Shown: in pieces, positions 6,345 to 14,077 of the stretch | How the letters are laid out: each line of letters opens with the position of its first letter | Position numbering within the stretch: position 1 is the first letter of the stretch | Program-made: the position numbers and the translations under genes | NCBI GenBank assembly: GCA_003133265.1 | Contig: PKWQ01000364.1 | Location: 5,328 to 21,883, forward strand | From: Acetobacteraceae bacterium | GTDB taxonomy: Bacteria > Pseudomonadota > Alphaproteobacteria > Acetobacterales > Acetobacteraceae | Direction: 5' to 3' | DNA: 16,556 bases | Notes under the pieces: model-generated | The model's input: the letters and a program-made list of their open reading frames with translations, nothing else | Told to the model about the DNA's origin: nothing | Databases searched by the model: none

Positions 6345-7922
6345 ATGATGTATTTCTCGCGCCTGAAGACCGCGCTTATTCTCGGCGCCTGTATTCTCGG
6401 CGCAATCCTCTGCATTCCGAACCTGATGCCCGCCCCGGCCGCATGGCTGCCGTGGCGTACCGTGCATCTCGGCCTCGACCTGCGCGGCGGCAGCTACCTG
6501 CTGCTGGAGGTGGACATGGCCGCGGTGATCAAGGAACGGCTGGAGAGCCTGACCGACGGCGCGCGCCAGGCATTGCGACCGGGCAACATCTTCTACCAGA
6601 CGCTGCGCCCGGAGCCGGCCGCGAACCGCGTGCTGCTGCGCCTGCGCGACCCCCCGCAGACCGGGACCGCGCTGGCGGCACTGAAGCCGCTGGTATCCGC
6701 CGTGGGGGCGAACGGCACGCCGGACATCGACATCAATTCGACCCAAGACGGGCAGATCACGTTGACGCTGTCCCAGGTGGCGCTGACCGAGCGCGCCAAG
6801 GCAGCGGTCCAGCAGTCGATCGAGATCATCCGCCGCCGCATCGACGAGACCGGCGTGCTCGATCCGCAGATCACCGGCCAGGGCGAGGCGCGCATCGTGG
6901 TGCAGTTGCCCGGCATCGAGGACCCCAACCGGATCAAGGAACTGCTCGGCAAAACCGCGCACATGACGTTCCGGCTGGTCGACGAGACCGCCAACCCCAC
7001 GGCCGGCACCCCGCCGCCGGCCGGGGTGGACTTCCTGGCGATGGAGGGTCAGCCCGGCACCAAGATCGGCGTGCGCCGCCGGGTCGATGTCGATGGCGCC
7101 GATCTGACCGACGCACGCGCCGGCACCGACCAGCAGGGCGGTTCCTGGGTGGTGAACTTCACCTTCAACTCGGTCGGCACCCGCCGCTTCGCCGACATCA
7201 GCCGCGTCAATGTCGGCCACCGCTTCGCCATCGTGCTGGACGACAAGGTGATCAGCGCGCCGGTGATCCGCGAGCCGATCACCGGCGGACGCGGCCAGAT
7301 CAGCGGCAGTTTCACCGCCGCCTCGGCCAACGACCTGTCCGTGCTGCTGCGCGCCGGCGCGCTGCCCGCGCCGCTGACGGTGGTGGAGGAACGCAGCGTC
7401 GGACCGGAACTCGGCGCCGACAGCATCCGCGCCGGCGCCATCTCGCTGATCATCGGCTTCGTGCTGGTGATCGGCTTCATGGGCACGTTCTACGGCCTGT
7501 TCGGCTGGTTCGCGAACCTCGCTTTGGTGGTGAACCTGGTCCTGATGCTGGCGGTCCTGTCGATCCTGGAAGCCACCATGACGTTGCCGGGCATGGCCGG
7601 CATCCTGTTGACGCTGGGCATGGCGGTGGACGCCAACGTGCTGATAAACGAACGCATCCGTGAGGAATCCCGGCACGGCCGGCCACCGCTGGCCGCATTG
7701 GAAGCGGGCTTCACCCGCGCCTACTCCACCATCTTCGACAGCAACGCGACGACGTTCCTCGCGCATGTGATGCTGTTCGTGTTCGGCTCCGGCCCGGTGC
7801 GCGGCTTCGCGGTGACCATCACCGTCGGCATCGCCACCAGCCTGTTCACCGCCTGGATGCTGACCCGCCTGCTGGTCTCGCGCTGGTATATCGCCACGCG
7901 TCCTCAAGTCCTCCCGGTCTGA
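6345..7922 (+). CDS. secD: SecD, protein translocase subunit
   Basis: SecD works with SecF at the inner membrane, using the proton gradient to help draw exported proteins through SecYEG. The 525 residues show a first membrane segment (about 9-28), the signature LGLDLRGGSYLL (42-53), a large periplasmic domain with an RRRIDETG stretch, and a C-terminal five-helix block with GMAVDANVLINERIREE near 425-441. The start MMYFSRLKTA places the first helix correctly; ATG at 6348 is equally possible. An upstream in-frame TTG at 6261 would add a charged 28-residue stretch and is unlikely. There is no strong ribosome site (GGGGAG lies 13 nt upstream). secF follows after 5 bp. yajC, commonly next to secD, is absent; the upstream gene is divergent. 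Confidence 0.95.
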   Translation: MMYFSRLKTALILGACILGAILCIPNLMPAPAAWLPWRTVHLGLDLRGGSYLLLEVDMAAVIKERLESLTDGARQALRPGNIFYQTLRPEPAANRVLLRLRDPPQTGTALAALKPLVSAVGANGTPDIDINSTQDGQITLTLSQVALTERAKAAVQQSIEIIRRRIDETGVLDPQITGQGEARIVVQLPGIEDPNRIKELLGKTAHMTFRLVDETANPTAGTPPPAGVDFLAMEGQPGTKIGVRRRVDVDGADLTDARAGTDQQGGSWVVNFTFNSVGTRRFADISRVNVGHRFAIVLDDKVISAPVIREPITGGRGQISGSFTAASANDLSVLLRAGALPAPLTVVEERSVGPELGADSIRAGAISLIIGFVLVIGFMGTFYGLFGWFANLALVVNLVLMLAVLSILEATMTLPGMAGILLTLGMAVDANVLINERIREESRHGRPPLAALEAGFTRAYSTIFDSNATTFLAHVMLFVFGSGPVRGFAVTITVGIATSLFTAWMLTRLLVSRWYIATRPQVLPV

Positions 7923-7927
7923 TCGCC

Positions 7928-8908
7928 ATGTTCATCCGCCCCCTGTTCCGCATCGTTCCGGACGGCACGCGCATCCAATTCATGCGCGGCCGGGTCATGG
8001 GCCTCGTCGTCTCGGCGGTGCTGTCCACCGCCTCGATCGCGCTGTTCTTCTATCCCGGCCTCAATCTGGGGATCGACTTCTCCGGCGGCATCGTCATGGA
8101 GGTACGCACCCCCGGCCCAGCCGATTTCACCAAGATCCGCGCAGCACTGGCCAGCGAGCATGTCGGCGAGCAGGGCGTGCAGCGCTTCGGCGACGCCAAT
8201 CAGGTGCTGATCCGGTTGCAGAGCCAGCCGACCGAGGCAGCCACCCAGCAAGCCGTCGGCCGCATCCGCGCGGCGCTGGAGAAAGCCGAACCGGGCACCC
8301 GGGTCATGCGCACCGATGCGGTCGGCGCCTCGGTCTCGGCTGAGCTATTCCGCAACGGGCTGCTCGCGCTCGGCATCAGCCTGCTGATGATCCTGGTCTA
8401 TATCTGGTTCCGCTTCGAGTGGCAGTTCGCCGTCGGCGCCGTCGTCACCCTGATCCTGGACGTGACCAAGGCGGTCGGCTTTCTGGCGCTGACCGGCATC
8501 GAGTTCGATCTGGTCATGGTCGCCGCGATCCTGACGGTGATCGGCTATTCCACCAACGACAAGGTCGTGGTCTATGACCGGGTGCGCGAGAATTTGCGTA
8601 AATACAAGACCATGCCGCTGCGCCAGTTGATCGACCTGTCGATCAACGAGACGCTGAACCGCACGCTCGGCACCTCGATGACGGTGTTCCTGGCCAGCCT
8701 GCCGCTGGCCCTGTTCGGCGGCGCCTCGATCTCCGGCTTCGCCTGGGTAATGCTGTTCGGCATCGTCGTCGGCACATCTTCCTCGATCTTCATTGCGGCT
8801 CCTATCCTGTTATTTTTAGGTGAAAATCGCCTGCGCCGCGACAATGCCCCGACGGTGGCGCCGGTCGTCAAGGCGCCACCTTCCATCAAGGCGCCACGCA
8901 CCAAGTGA
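7928..8908 (+). CDS. secF: SecF, protein translocase subunit
   Basis: SecF is the partner of SecD in the inner-membrane translocase accessory complex. The 326 residues have a first membrane helix at about 24-42, the signature LGIDFSGGIVMEV (47-59), a periplasmic stretch (about 60-135) and then five membrane helices. The conserved VIGYSTNDKVVVYDRVREN is at 204-222. ETLNRTLGTSMTV (241-253) follows, as in other SecF proteins. The fourth-helix region reads LILDVTKAVG, where many homologues have a His before the Asp. The start lies 5 bp after the secD stop, consistent with co-transcription, and the last codons overlap the next gene. The C-terminal tail is Pro- and Lys-rich. Confidence 0.95.
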   Translation: MFIRPLFRIVPDGTRIQFMRGRVMGLVVSAVLSTASIALFFYPGLNLGIDFSGGIVMEVRTPGPADFTKIRAALASEHVGEQGVQRFGDANQVLIRLQSQPTEAATQQAVGRIRAALEKAEPGTRVMRTDAVGASVSAELFRNGLLALGISLLMILVYIWFRFEWQFAVGAVVTLILDVTKAVGFLALTGIEFDLVMVAAILTVIGYSTNDKVVVYDRVRENLRKYKTMPLRQLIDLSINETLNRTLGTSMTVFLASLPLALFGGASISGFAWVMLFGIVVGTSSSIFIAAPILLFLGENRLRRDNAPTVAPVVKAPPSIKAPRTK

Positions 8909-9873
8909 TCCCTCGGCGCTGCCTGCTGACCGGCGCCGCCGCGCTCGCCGCCACCTCTCCCCGGCGCGCCCGTGCCGCCGGGCAGACGCTCAGCCTTCTG
9001 GTGGACGCGGCGGCCGGGTCCGGCGCGGATAGAGGCGCGCGCGCCTTCGCGCCGTTCCTGGAGCGGCACCTGCCGCGCACGGCGGTCGAAATCCACAATC
9101 TGCCCGACGATTCCGGGCTGGCCGCCTATCGCGCGCTGGCGCAGGCCGATCCGTCCGGGCGGGTTGTTGGCTGGGTGGCGACCCCGGCACTGCCGGCCAG
9201 AATGGTCGACCGTGCCGGCGGGGCCTTGATGCAGCGGCTCACGCTGCTCGGCGCGGTGCAGCGCGAGCCCATCGCCATCGTCTCCCTCGCCGCAACCCCG
9301 ATCGGCGGCGGGCACGATGCGATCCGCCGCACCTCCGCCACTGGCGAAGGCGCACCACTCGGCACGCCACCGCCGGGAAGCCCGCCGCATCTGGCCGCAC
9401 TGCGCATGCAGGAGATCGCTGACACGCCGCTGAACATCGTCGCTTTCCCGTCCGCCGCCGCGGTGCGCCAGGCAGTGCTCGCGGGCAATGTCGCCGCCGC
9501 CATGCTCGGCCTGGGCGACGTGATCGCCATGCTGCGCGATGGCAGGCTGGTCGGCATCTGCCTCAATGGCGGCGAGCGGGTGGTGACGTTTCCGGCCATG
9601 CCGGCTTTACGCGATTCCGGCCTGCGGTTGACCGCCGCGATCCGTCGCGGCATCGCGGCCCCGCGCGGGCTTGCGCCGGAAACCACCGAGCGGCTGCGCG
9701 CCGCGCTGCGTACCATCATCGCCGATCCGGAATTTCGCGCCCAGGCGGATGCCGGCGGCTTCGAGGCAGACCTGGTCGACGGGTCCACCTGGAGTGCCGA
9801 AGCCGAAGCCGATCGCGCCGGCCTCGCCCTGCTGTGGCAGAAAGCACCCTGGTTGCCAGCGCACACCGGCTGA
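8905..9873 (+). CDS. TctC/Bug-family periplasmic substrate-binding protein
   Basis: Bug (TctC) proteins bind small carboxylates or related solutes in the periplasm, usually for tripartite tricarboxylate transporters. The 322-residue protein begins with an RR-containing signal peptide ending ARA (about residues 1-24), possibly Tat-type. The family features GSGADRGARAFAPFLE, GSPPHLAALRMQEIA and FPAMPALRDSG are in the usual order. GTG is the likely start, overlapping the secF stop as GTGA, so translation is probably coupled to secF. No TctA or TctB membrane gene is nearby, so its transporter partner and ligand are unknown. An orphan binding protein is common in this family, but a position in the sec operon is unusual. 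Confidence 0.8.
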   Translation: MIPRRCLLTGAAALAATSPRRARAAGQTLSLLVDAAAGSGADRGARAFAPFLERHLPRTAVEIHNLPDDSGLAAYRALAQADPSGRVVGWVATPALPARMVDRAGGALMQRLTLLGAVQREPIAIVSLAATPIGGGHDAIRRTSATGEGAPLGTPPPGSPPHLAALRMQEIADTPLNIVAFPSAAAVRQAVLAGNVAAAMLGLGDVIAMLRDGRLVGICLNGGERVVTFPAMPALRDSGLRLTAAIRRGIAAPRGLAPETTERLRAALRTIIADPEFRAQADAGGFEADLVDGSTWSAEAEADRAGLALLWQKAPWLPAHTG

Positions 9874-10004
9874 CCTCAAACCACAACCTGGAATGGTATT
9901 TCTTCTTTTATACTCGCATTTCTATGCAACTACTCAAAATGTTATGAGGAACTTCGATTGAAGTGCTCGCATTACGGTCTTGTAGACAATACATCTAAAA
10001 AAGC
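9874..10004 (+). promoter_or_regulatory. AT-richer leader region before the EAL gene, probable promoter
   Basis: These 131 bases are visibly richer in A and T than the surrounding genes. A TATACT at 9909-9914 matches a -10 hexamer at five of six positions but has no good -35. A second candidate pairs TTGAAG (9958-9963) with TGTAGA (9981-9986) at 17 nt. Just before the gene, TTGTAGACAA (9980-9989) is a 4-bp inverted repeat with a 2-bp centre and could be an operator. No coding frame or RNA gene is evident. Confidence 0.35.
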
Positions 10005-11225
10005 ATGAACGACCGCCCGACCAGACTGTCCTCCTTGGCCGAACATCCTTTCCGGATCAAAACCTCTCAGGAATTGCGGCAGACGCCGCTGTCCCTGCTG
10101 CTGGTCGGGACTCATGCGGCCTGGACCGAGGCGATCCGGCAAGTGGCGGCCCAGATCGGCGTGACCACCCTGGATACCGCCGGCAACACCAGCGACGCGC
10201 TGACGCGGCTGGCCATGGCGCGCCGGCCCTATTCGCATGTCCTGCTGGACCACGCCGAAGCCGGTGAGATGTTCACGGACCTGCTCAAGCTCACCATCGG
10301 CGACGCCGGTTCAGGAACGGAACTGGTGCTCCTGGACACCGAAGCCGGCAACATACCCGGAACGATCGTAATCGCGCACCCCACCAGCCAATCGATCGGC
10401 AAAGCGCTCTCGATCCGATCCCTGCCCGTTCCAAGCACCGTGCGGGTGCTGTCGAAGGCCGAGCTTGAAGCGGTGATTGCCGGTCCATCTATCGAGACCC
10501 GCTACCAGCCCATCGTCGGCCTCGACAGCCGCGAGGCCAAAGCCGTGGAGGTGCTGGCCCGCCTCAATCATCCCACCCGTGGCACGCTGGCCGCTGAGCA
10601 GTTCGTACCGCAGATCGAGGCCGCCGGCCTTGCCATGCGGCTCACCGAAGCGGTCGGGGTGCTGGCCCTGTCCGAAATGAGCGCACCGGCACAGGCCGGG
10701 CACAAGCTCCGGATCGGGATCAATTTCCCGCTCGACGTGATGCTGCATACCGATGCGCTGGACTGTCTGGACGCCCAGCGGCGGGCCTGCGGCCTCGGGG
10801 CCGAGCGCGTGACCGTCGAGCTTACCGAAAGTCGGCCGGCGGACGACATGCCGGCGCTGCGCCGCGCGATCGATCGCATACACAACGCCGGCTACGATAT
10901 CGCGCTGGACGATGCCGTCCCGACCACCCCGCATCTCACGGCACTGCTCGAACTGCCCATCGCCATGCTGAAGATCGACAAGTCGGTGGTGCAGCAGGCC
11001 GCCACGGATCGCCAGGCCCGTGCGTTCATCGACCGCCTGATCGCGCTGGCCAAGGCACGCGACGCTCTCACCGTCGCCGAGGGCGTCGAGGATTTCGAGA
11101 CCTGGCACCTCATGCGTGCCATGGGGGTGGACCGCGCGCAGGGCTACCTGATTGCCCGCCCCCTGCCCGCCAGCGCCCTGCCCATCTGGTTGGACGCCTG
11201 GCGGATGGCGCCGGAGTTCTGCTGA
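10005..11225 (+). CDS. EAL-domain protein with receiver-like N-terminus, candidate c-di-GMP phosphodiesterase
   Basis: EAL domains hydrolyse the second messenger cyclic di-GMP or only bind it. Residues about 28-140 resemble a receiver domain, with D82 in HVLLDHA as a candidate phosphoacceptor, though later receiver motifs are not clear. The EAL domain (about 155-395) has EVLARL (182-187) in place of EAL, N240, E272 and E275 in ELTES, D302-D303, K323 in LKIDKS, E359 in AEG and Q379 in QGY. The usual catalytic and metal positions therefore look kept. The loop normally written DDFGTG reads DDAVPTT, which may weaken dimerisation or activity. No GGDEF domain or membrane segment is present. It stands as a single gene after an AT-richer spacer and converges on the alcohol dehydrogenase gene with a 6-bp gap. 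Confidence 0.85.
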   Translation: MNDRPTRLSSLAEHPFRIKTSQELRQTPLSLLLVGTHAAWTEAIRQVAAQIGVTTLDTAGNTSDALTRLAMARRPYSHVLLDHAEAGEMFTDLLKLTIGDAGSGTELVLLDTEAGNIPGTIVIAHPTSQSIGKALSIRSLPVPSTVRVLSKAELEAVIAGPSIETRYQPIVGLDSREAKAVEVLARLNHPTRGTLAAEQFVPQIEAAGLAMRLTEAVGVLALSEMSAPAQAGHKLRIGINFPLDVMLHTDALDCLDAQRRACGLGAERVTVELTESRPADDMPALRRAIDRIHNAGYDIALDDAVPTTPHLTALLELPIAMLKIDKSVVQQAATDRQARAFIDRLIALAKARDALTVAEGVEDFETWHLMRAMGVDRAQGYLIARPLPASALPIWLDAWRMAPEFC

Positions 11226-11231
11226 CCCCGA

Positions 11232-12419
11232 TCAGGCGTTGGCGCGGCTGCCGGTCCAGACCTCACGGTACAGCCCGACGATCTCGGCTTTCGTGGGCAC
11301 GCGCGGATTGTTGTTCGGGCTGCCGGATGCGAGCGCCTGATCCGCCATAAGATCGAGCCTGCCGCTCCAGGTTGCCTCGTCGATGCCGAACTGGACCGGC
11401 GTCGGCACGCTGAGGTCGCGGTTCAACTGCTCAAGACCGCTGACCAGCTTCGCCGACGCCACCGCGTCGGCATCGCCCGCCGCGGCAAACCCGATCCGGC
11501 GCGAGGCTTCCGCATACCGCGCCTCGGCGGCACCGACGGAAAAGCGGGTGATCGCCGGCAGCAGCATGGCGTTGGACAGGCCGTGCGGCACATGGAAATG
11601 CGCCCCGATCGGCCGCGACATGCCGTGAACCAGCGCGACCGAACTGTTGGAGAACGCGAGTCCCGCCTGGGTGGCGCCCAGCATCATCGCCTCCCGCGCC
11701 TCGGCGTTGCGCGGCTCGGCATAGGCGGTGCGGACATTGCGCCCGATCAACTCCATCGCCGCCAGCGCCAGCGCGTCGGAGAACGGGTTGGCGCGGCGCG
11801 AGACATAGGCCTCCAGCGCATGCGTCAGGCTATCGATTCCGGTATCGGCGGTGGTGCGCGGCGGGACGGAGAAGGTGAGTTCGTAATCGACGATCGCGGC
11901 CAACGGCAGCGCGCCGAAACCAGCGATGAGCATCTTCTCGTCGCGCTCGTGGTCGGTGATGACGGTGAAGCGGGTGCATTCGCTGCCGGTGCCGGCGGTG
12001 GTGGGGATGGCGATCACCGGCGCCGCGCCCTTGTCGGCCTGGAACGGCGCCTTGTAGTCGCGCATCTTGCCGCCGCCGGCCGCCAGGATCGCCATCGCCT
12101 TGGCGGTGTCGATCGGCGAACCGCCGCCGAAGCCGATCAGGCAGTCATAGTCCCCGGCCTGCATCACCGCGACCCCGGCCTCGATCACCGTGTCGTTGGG
12201 CTCCGGCACGGTGTCGCTGAACACGGCAGCGACGATGCCGGCCTCGGCCAGCGGTTCGATGCAGCGCTGCACCATGCCCGACGAGACCATGAACGGATCG
12301 GTCACCACCAGCGGCCGAGCGAGCCCGAACTTCTTCAGCACCTCCGCCACCTGACGCACGGTGCCCCCGCCGACCAGCATCATGCGGGGCGAGGCGATAT
12401 TGGCGATTGCTGCGGTCAT
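11232..12419 (-). CDS. Iron-type (group III) alcohol dehydrogenase
   Basis: This family interconverts aldehydes or ketones and alcohols with NAD(H), using Fe or Zn. The 395 residues show the nucleotide-binding GFGGGSPIDTAKA (96-108), PTTAGTGSE (139-147) and four probable metal ligands: D196 and H200 in DSLTHALEAYVS, H265 in VHGMSRP and H279 in PHGLSNAMLLP. All the family's key residues are therefore present. The start at 12419 is supported by AGGAGG eight nt upstream; the frame is open further but without a signal. It lies downstream of the RraA-like gene on the same strand, across a 70-bp gap holding a strong hairpin. The context suggests disposal of an aldehyde made by that aldolase. The exact substrate cannot be told from sequence. 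Confidence 0.92.
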   Translation of the reverse strand: MTAAIANIASPRMMLVGGGTVRQVAEVLKKFGLARPLVVTDPFMVSSGMVQRCIEPLAEAGIVAAVFSDTVPEPNDTVIEAGVAVMQAGDYDCLIGFGGGSPIDTAKAMAILAAGGGKMRDYKAPFQADKGAAPVIAIPTTAGTGSECTRFTVITDHERDEKMLIAGFGALPLAAIVDYELTFSVPPRTTADTGIDSLTHALEAYVSRRANPFSDALALAAMELIGRNVRTAYAEPRNAEAREAMMLGATQAGLAFSNSSVALVHGMSRPIGAHFHVPHGLSNAMLLPAITRFSVGAAEARYAEASRRIGFAAAGDADAVASAKLVSGLEQLNRDLSVPTPVQFGIDEATWSGRLDLMADQALASGSPNNNPRVPTKAEIVGLYREVWTGSRANA

Positions 12420-12445
12420 GGCCGCGTCCTCCTGTCCGATATCAG

Positions 12446-12483
12446 CCGGCGGATGGCGATCCCGAGAGACCGCCATCCGCCGG
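12446..12483. repeat. Hairpin-forming inverted repeat between RraA-like and alcohol dehydrogenase genes
   Basis: CCGGCGGATGGCG (12446-12458) and CGCCATCCGCCGG (12471-12483) are perfect 13-bp arms around a 12-base loop. In the leftward transcript the stem begins 6 bases after the RraA-like stop codon, and its far arm ends about 27 bases before the dehydrogenase start. No T-run follows the stem in that direction, so it does not look like a standard intrinsic terminator. It may limit read-through, protect the upstream message, or be a dispersed palindromic element. Confidence 0.85.
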
Positions 12484-12489
12484 GTCCGA

Positions 12490-13185
12490 TCAGTGTATCT
12501 CGCCAGACCGCTTCAGCGCCTCGCGCAGCTTCGCCGGGGTGAATCCGGGATCGCGGCAGATGTCGAGGATGACCTTCTCGCGGCGCGAGATCAGGTCGAT
12601 CGCCGCGGGCAGTTTCCGCACCGCGTCGGCCGGCACCACCACGGCGCCGTGGCAGTCGGCATGGATCACATCGTCATGCTGGACCTGCATGCCGAACACG
12701 TTCACCGGCTTGCCGTAATCGACCATGTGGACATGCGCGTGGCTCGGGCCGACGCGTCCGCCGACCATCTGAAACCCGGGCGCCCAGGCCTCCAGGTCGC
12801 GGAACGAGCCGTTGGTGACGCAGCCCAGCGCGCCGAGCGCCTTGTGTACGGTGGAGTTCACCTCACCCCAGAACGCGCCGTAGCCGGGGCGGTCGTCGAT
12901 GTCCTGCAACACCACGACGGTGGGCAGGTCCGAGGTGGCAACATAATCGTACCAGTCCGCCCGGTCGGTCAGCTTGCTGCGCGGGGCCTCCTTGGCGCGG
13001 ATCATGCCGACGCGGGCAAGCCCGACCATCGGCGGCGCCTTCGGGTCAATGGCCACCATCGGCTCGACGGTGAAGCCGATCGCGCGCCGCTCCGGCGTGA
13101 CGATTTCCAGCCCGTTGCAGATCGTCGGCGTATCCCACTGCTTCAGCAGTTCCAGATCAGCCAGGGTAAAGGGCCGTTCGGCCAT
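12490..13185 (-). CDS. RraA-family protein, probable 4-hydroxy-2-oxo acid aldolase-like enzyme
   Basis: The RraA fold includes the RNase E inhibitor RraA and class II aldolases that split 4-hydroxy-4-methyl-2-oxoglutarate (HMG) or 4-carboxy-4-hydroxy-2-oxoadipate (CHA) into pyruvate and a second oxo acid. The 231 residues are longer than classical RraA (about 160) and fit the aldolase-like branch. Active-site residues expected for HMG/CHA aldolases are present: the GCVTNGSFRD block (121-130) with R129 and D130, and GE at 107-108. HADCHGAVVVP (175-185) is the conserved C-terminal strand region. The start at 13185 has GAGGAG eight nt upstream. It is divergent from the racemase-like gene and upstream of the alcohol dehydrogenase. 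Aldolase activity is inferred from motifs and context; the substrate is unknown. Confidence 0.85.
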   Translation of the reverse strand: MAERPFTLADLELLKQWDTPTICNGLEIVTPERRAIGFTVEPMVAIDPKAPPMVGLARVGMIRAKEAPRSKLTDRADWYDYVATSDLPTVVVLQDIDDRPGYGAFWGEVNSTVHKALGALGCVTNGSFRDLEAWAPGFQMVGGRVGPSHAHVHMVDYGKPVNVFGMQVQHDDVIHADCHGAVVVPADAVRKLPAAIDLISRREKVILDICRDPGFTPAKLREALKRSGEIH

Positions 13186-13311
13186 GTCGGGGTCTCCTCG
13201 TTTTCGGACGCGGGCAGTCTCGCCCTTCCGGCGCCGCAGGGCAACGCGGGGGTCGTCTTTTCTTCCGGCGATGCGCGTTGCATGGTCGCGCGGGTTCGGG
13301 AGGACGGCGAG
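13186..13311. promoter_or_regulatory. Divergent intergenic region between RraA-like and racemase-like genes
   Basis: These 126 bases separate two divergent genes, so they should hold promoters for both. Clear ribosome sites lie at each end (GAGGAG for the leftward gene, GGGAGG for the rightward one). A short repeat, GCCCT with AGGGC around an 11-base loop, is visible near the middle. I could not identify convincing -35 and -10 hexamers, and no local regulator gene is in the window. Confidence 0.4.
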
Positions 13312-14064
13312 ATGACGATAGCGAAAGGCGGCAAGGCGATCTATGGCGCGTCGCTGGGCATTCTGATGCTGGAGGCGAAGTTCCCGCGCATCCCCGGCGA
13401 CATGGGCAACGCCGGCACCTGGCCGTTCCCGGTGCTGTACCGCGTGGTGAAGGGCGCCAGCCCGGAGCGCGTGGTGCTGAATCAGGCCGCCGGGCTGTTG
13501 CCGGATTTCCTCGATGCCGCCGCCGATCTGGTTTCCCAGGGGGCGGAGGCGATCACCACCAATTGCGGCTTCCTGGCGCTGTTCCAGCAGGAGATCGCCG
13601 CGCATGTGCGCGTGCCGGTGGCGACCAGCTCGCTGATCCAGGTGCCGTGGGTGCAGGCCACGCTGCCGCCCGGCAAGCGGGTGGGCGTGATCACCGTCTC
13701 CGCCGGCTCATTGACCCCGCGCCACCTGGAGGCCGCCGGCGTGCCGCTGGACACGCCGATCGCCGGCACCGAAAACGGACAGGAGTTCTTCCGCGTGCTG
13801 ATCCTGGGCGAGGGGCAGGACATGGATGTCGGCCTTGCCGCCCGCGACATCCTGAACGCCGGCCGCGCGCTGGTTGCGGCACATCCGGAGATCGGCGCCA
13901 TAGTGCTGGAATGCACCAACATGCCGCCCTACGCGCACGCGCTGCGAGAGGCATTGGGGCTGCCGGTGTTCGACATCTACTCGCTGATCACCTGGCTGCA
14001 CGCCGGCCTGCGTCCGCGCGACTTCGGCCCGCCGGCCGACCGCGCGACCTGCCTGGGGAGCTAA
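13312..14064 (+). CDS. Aspartate/glutamate racemase-family protein
   Basis: This superfamily includes Asp, Glu and hydantoin racemases and maleate isomerase, which use two opposed cysteines for cofactor-free proton transfer. The 250-residue protein has the two candidate catalytic residues, C85 in TTNCGFL and C201 in LECTNMPPY, each in the usual setting at the end of a strand in the two half-domains. This supports an active racemase or isomerase. The start at 13312 has GGGAGG eight nt upstream. An in-frame ATG at 13282 is possible but lacks such a signal. It is divergent from the RraA-like gene and converges on the DadA-like gene with a 13-bp gap. A role in turning an L-amino acid derivative into the D form for DadA is plausible but inferred. 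Confidence 0.88.
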   Translation: MTIAKGGKAIYGASLGILMLEAKFPRIPGDMGNAGTWPFPVLYRVVKGASPERVVLNQAAGLLPDFLDAAADLVSQGAEAITTNCGFLALFQQEIAAHVRVPVATSSLIQVPWVQATLPPGKRVGVITVSAGSLTPRHLEAAGVPLDTPIAGTENGQEFFRVLILGEGQDMDVGLAARDILNAGRALVAAHPEIGAIVLECTNMPPYAHALREALGLPVFDIYSLITWLHAGLRPRDFGPPADRATCLGS

Positions 14065-14077
14065 GATCGTTTCACAG

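Noticed and set aside
6129..7907. A 592-codon open frame on the minus strand opposite secD.
   Set aside because: SecD is certain from its motifs; the antisense translation is a low-complexity mix of His, Gln, Asp and Gly without domains.
12446..12483. Reading the hairpin as a rho-independent terminator of the RraA-like gene.
   Set aside because: No T-rich tract follows the stem in the direction of transcription, and a same-strand gene with a strong ribosome site follows closely.
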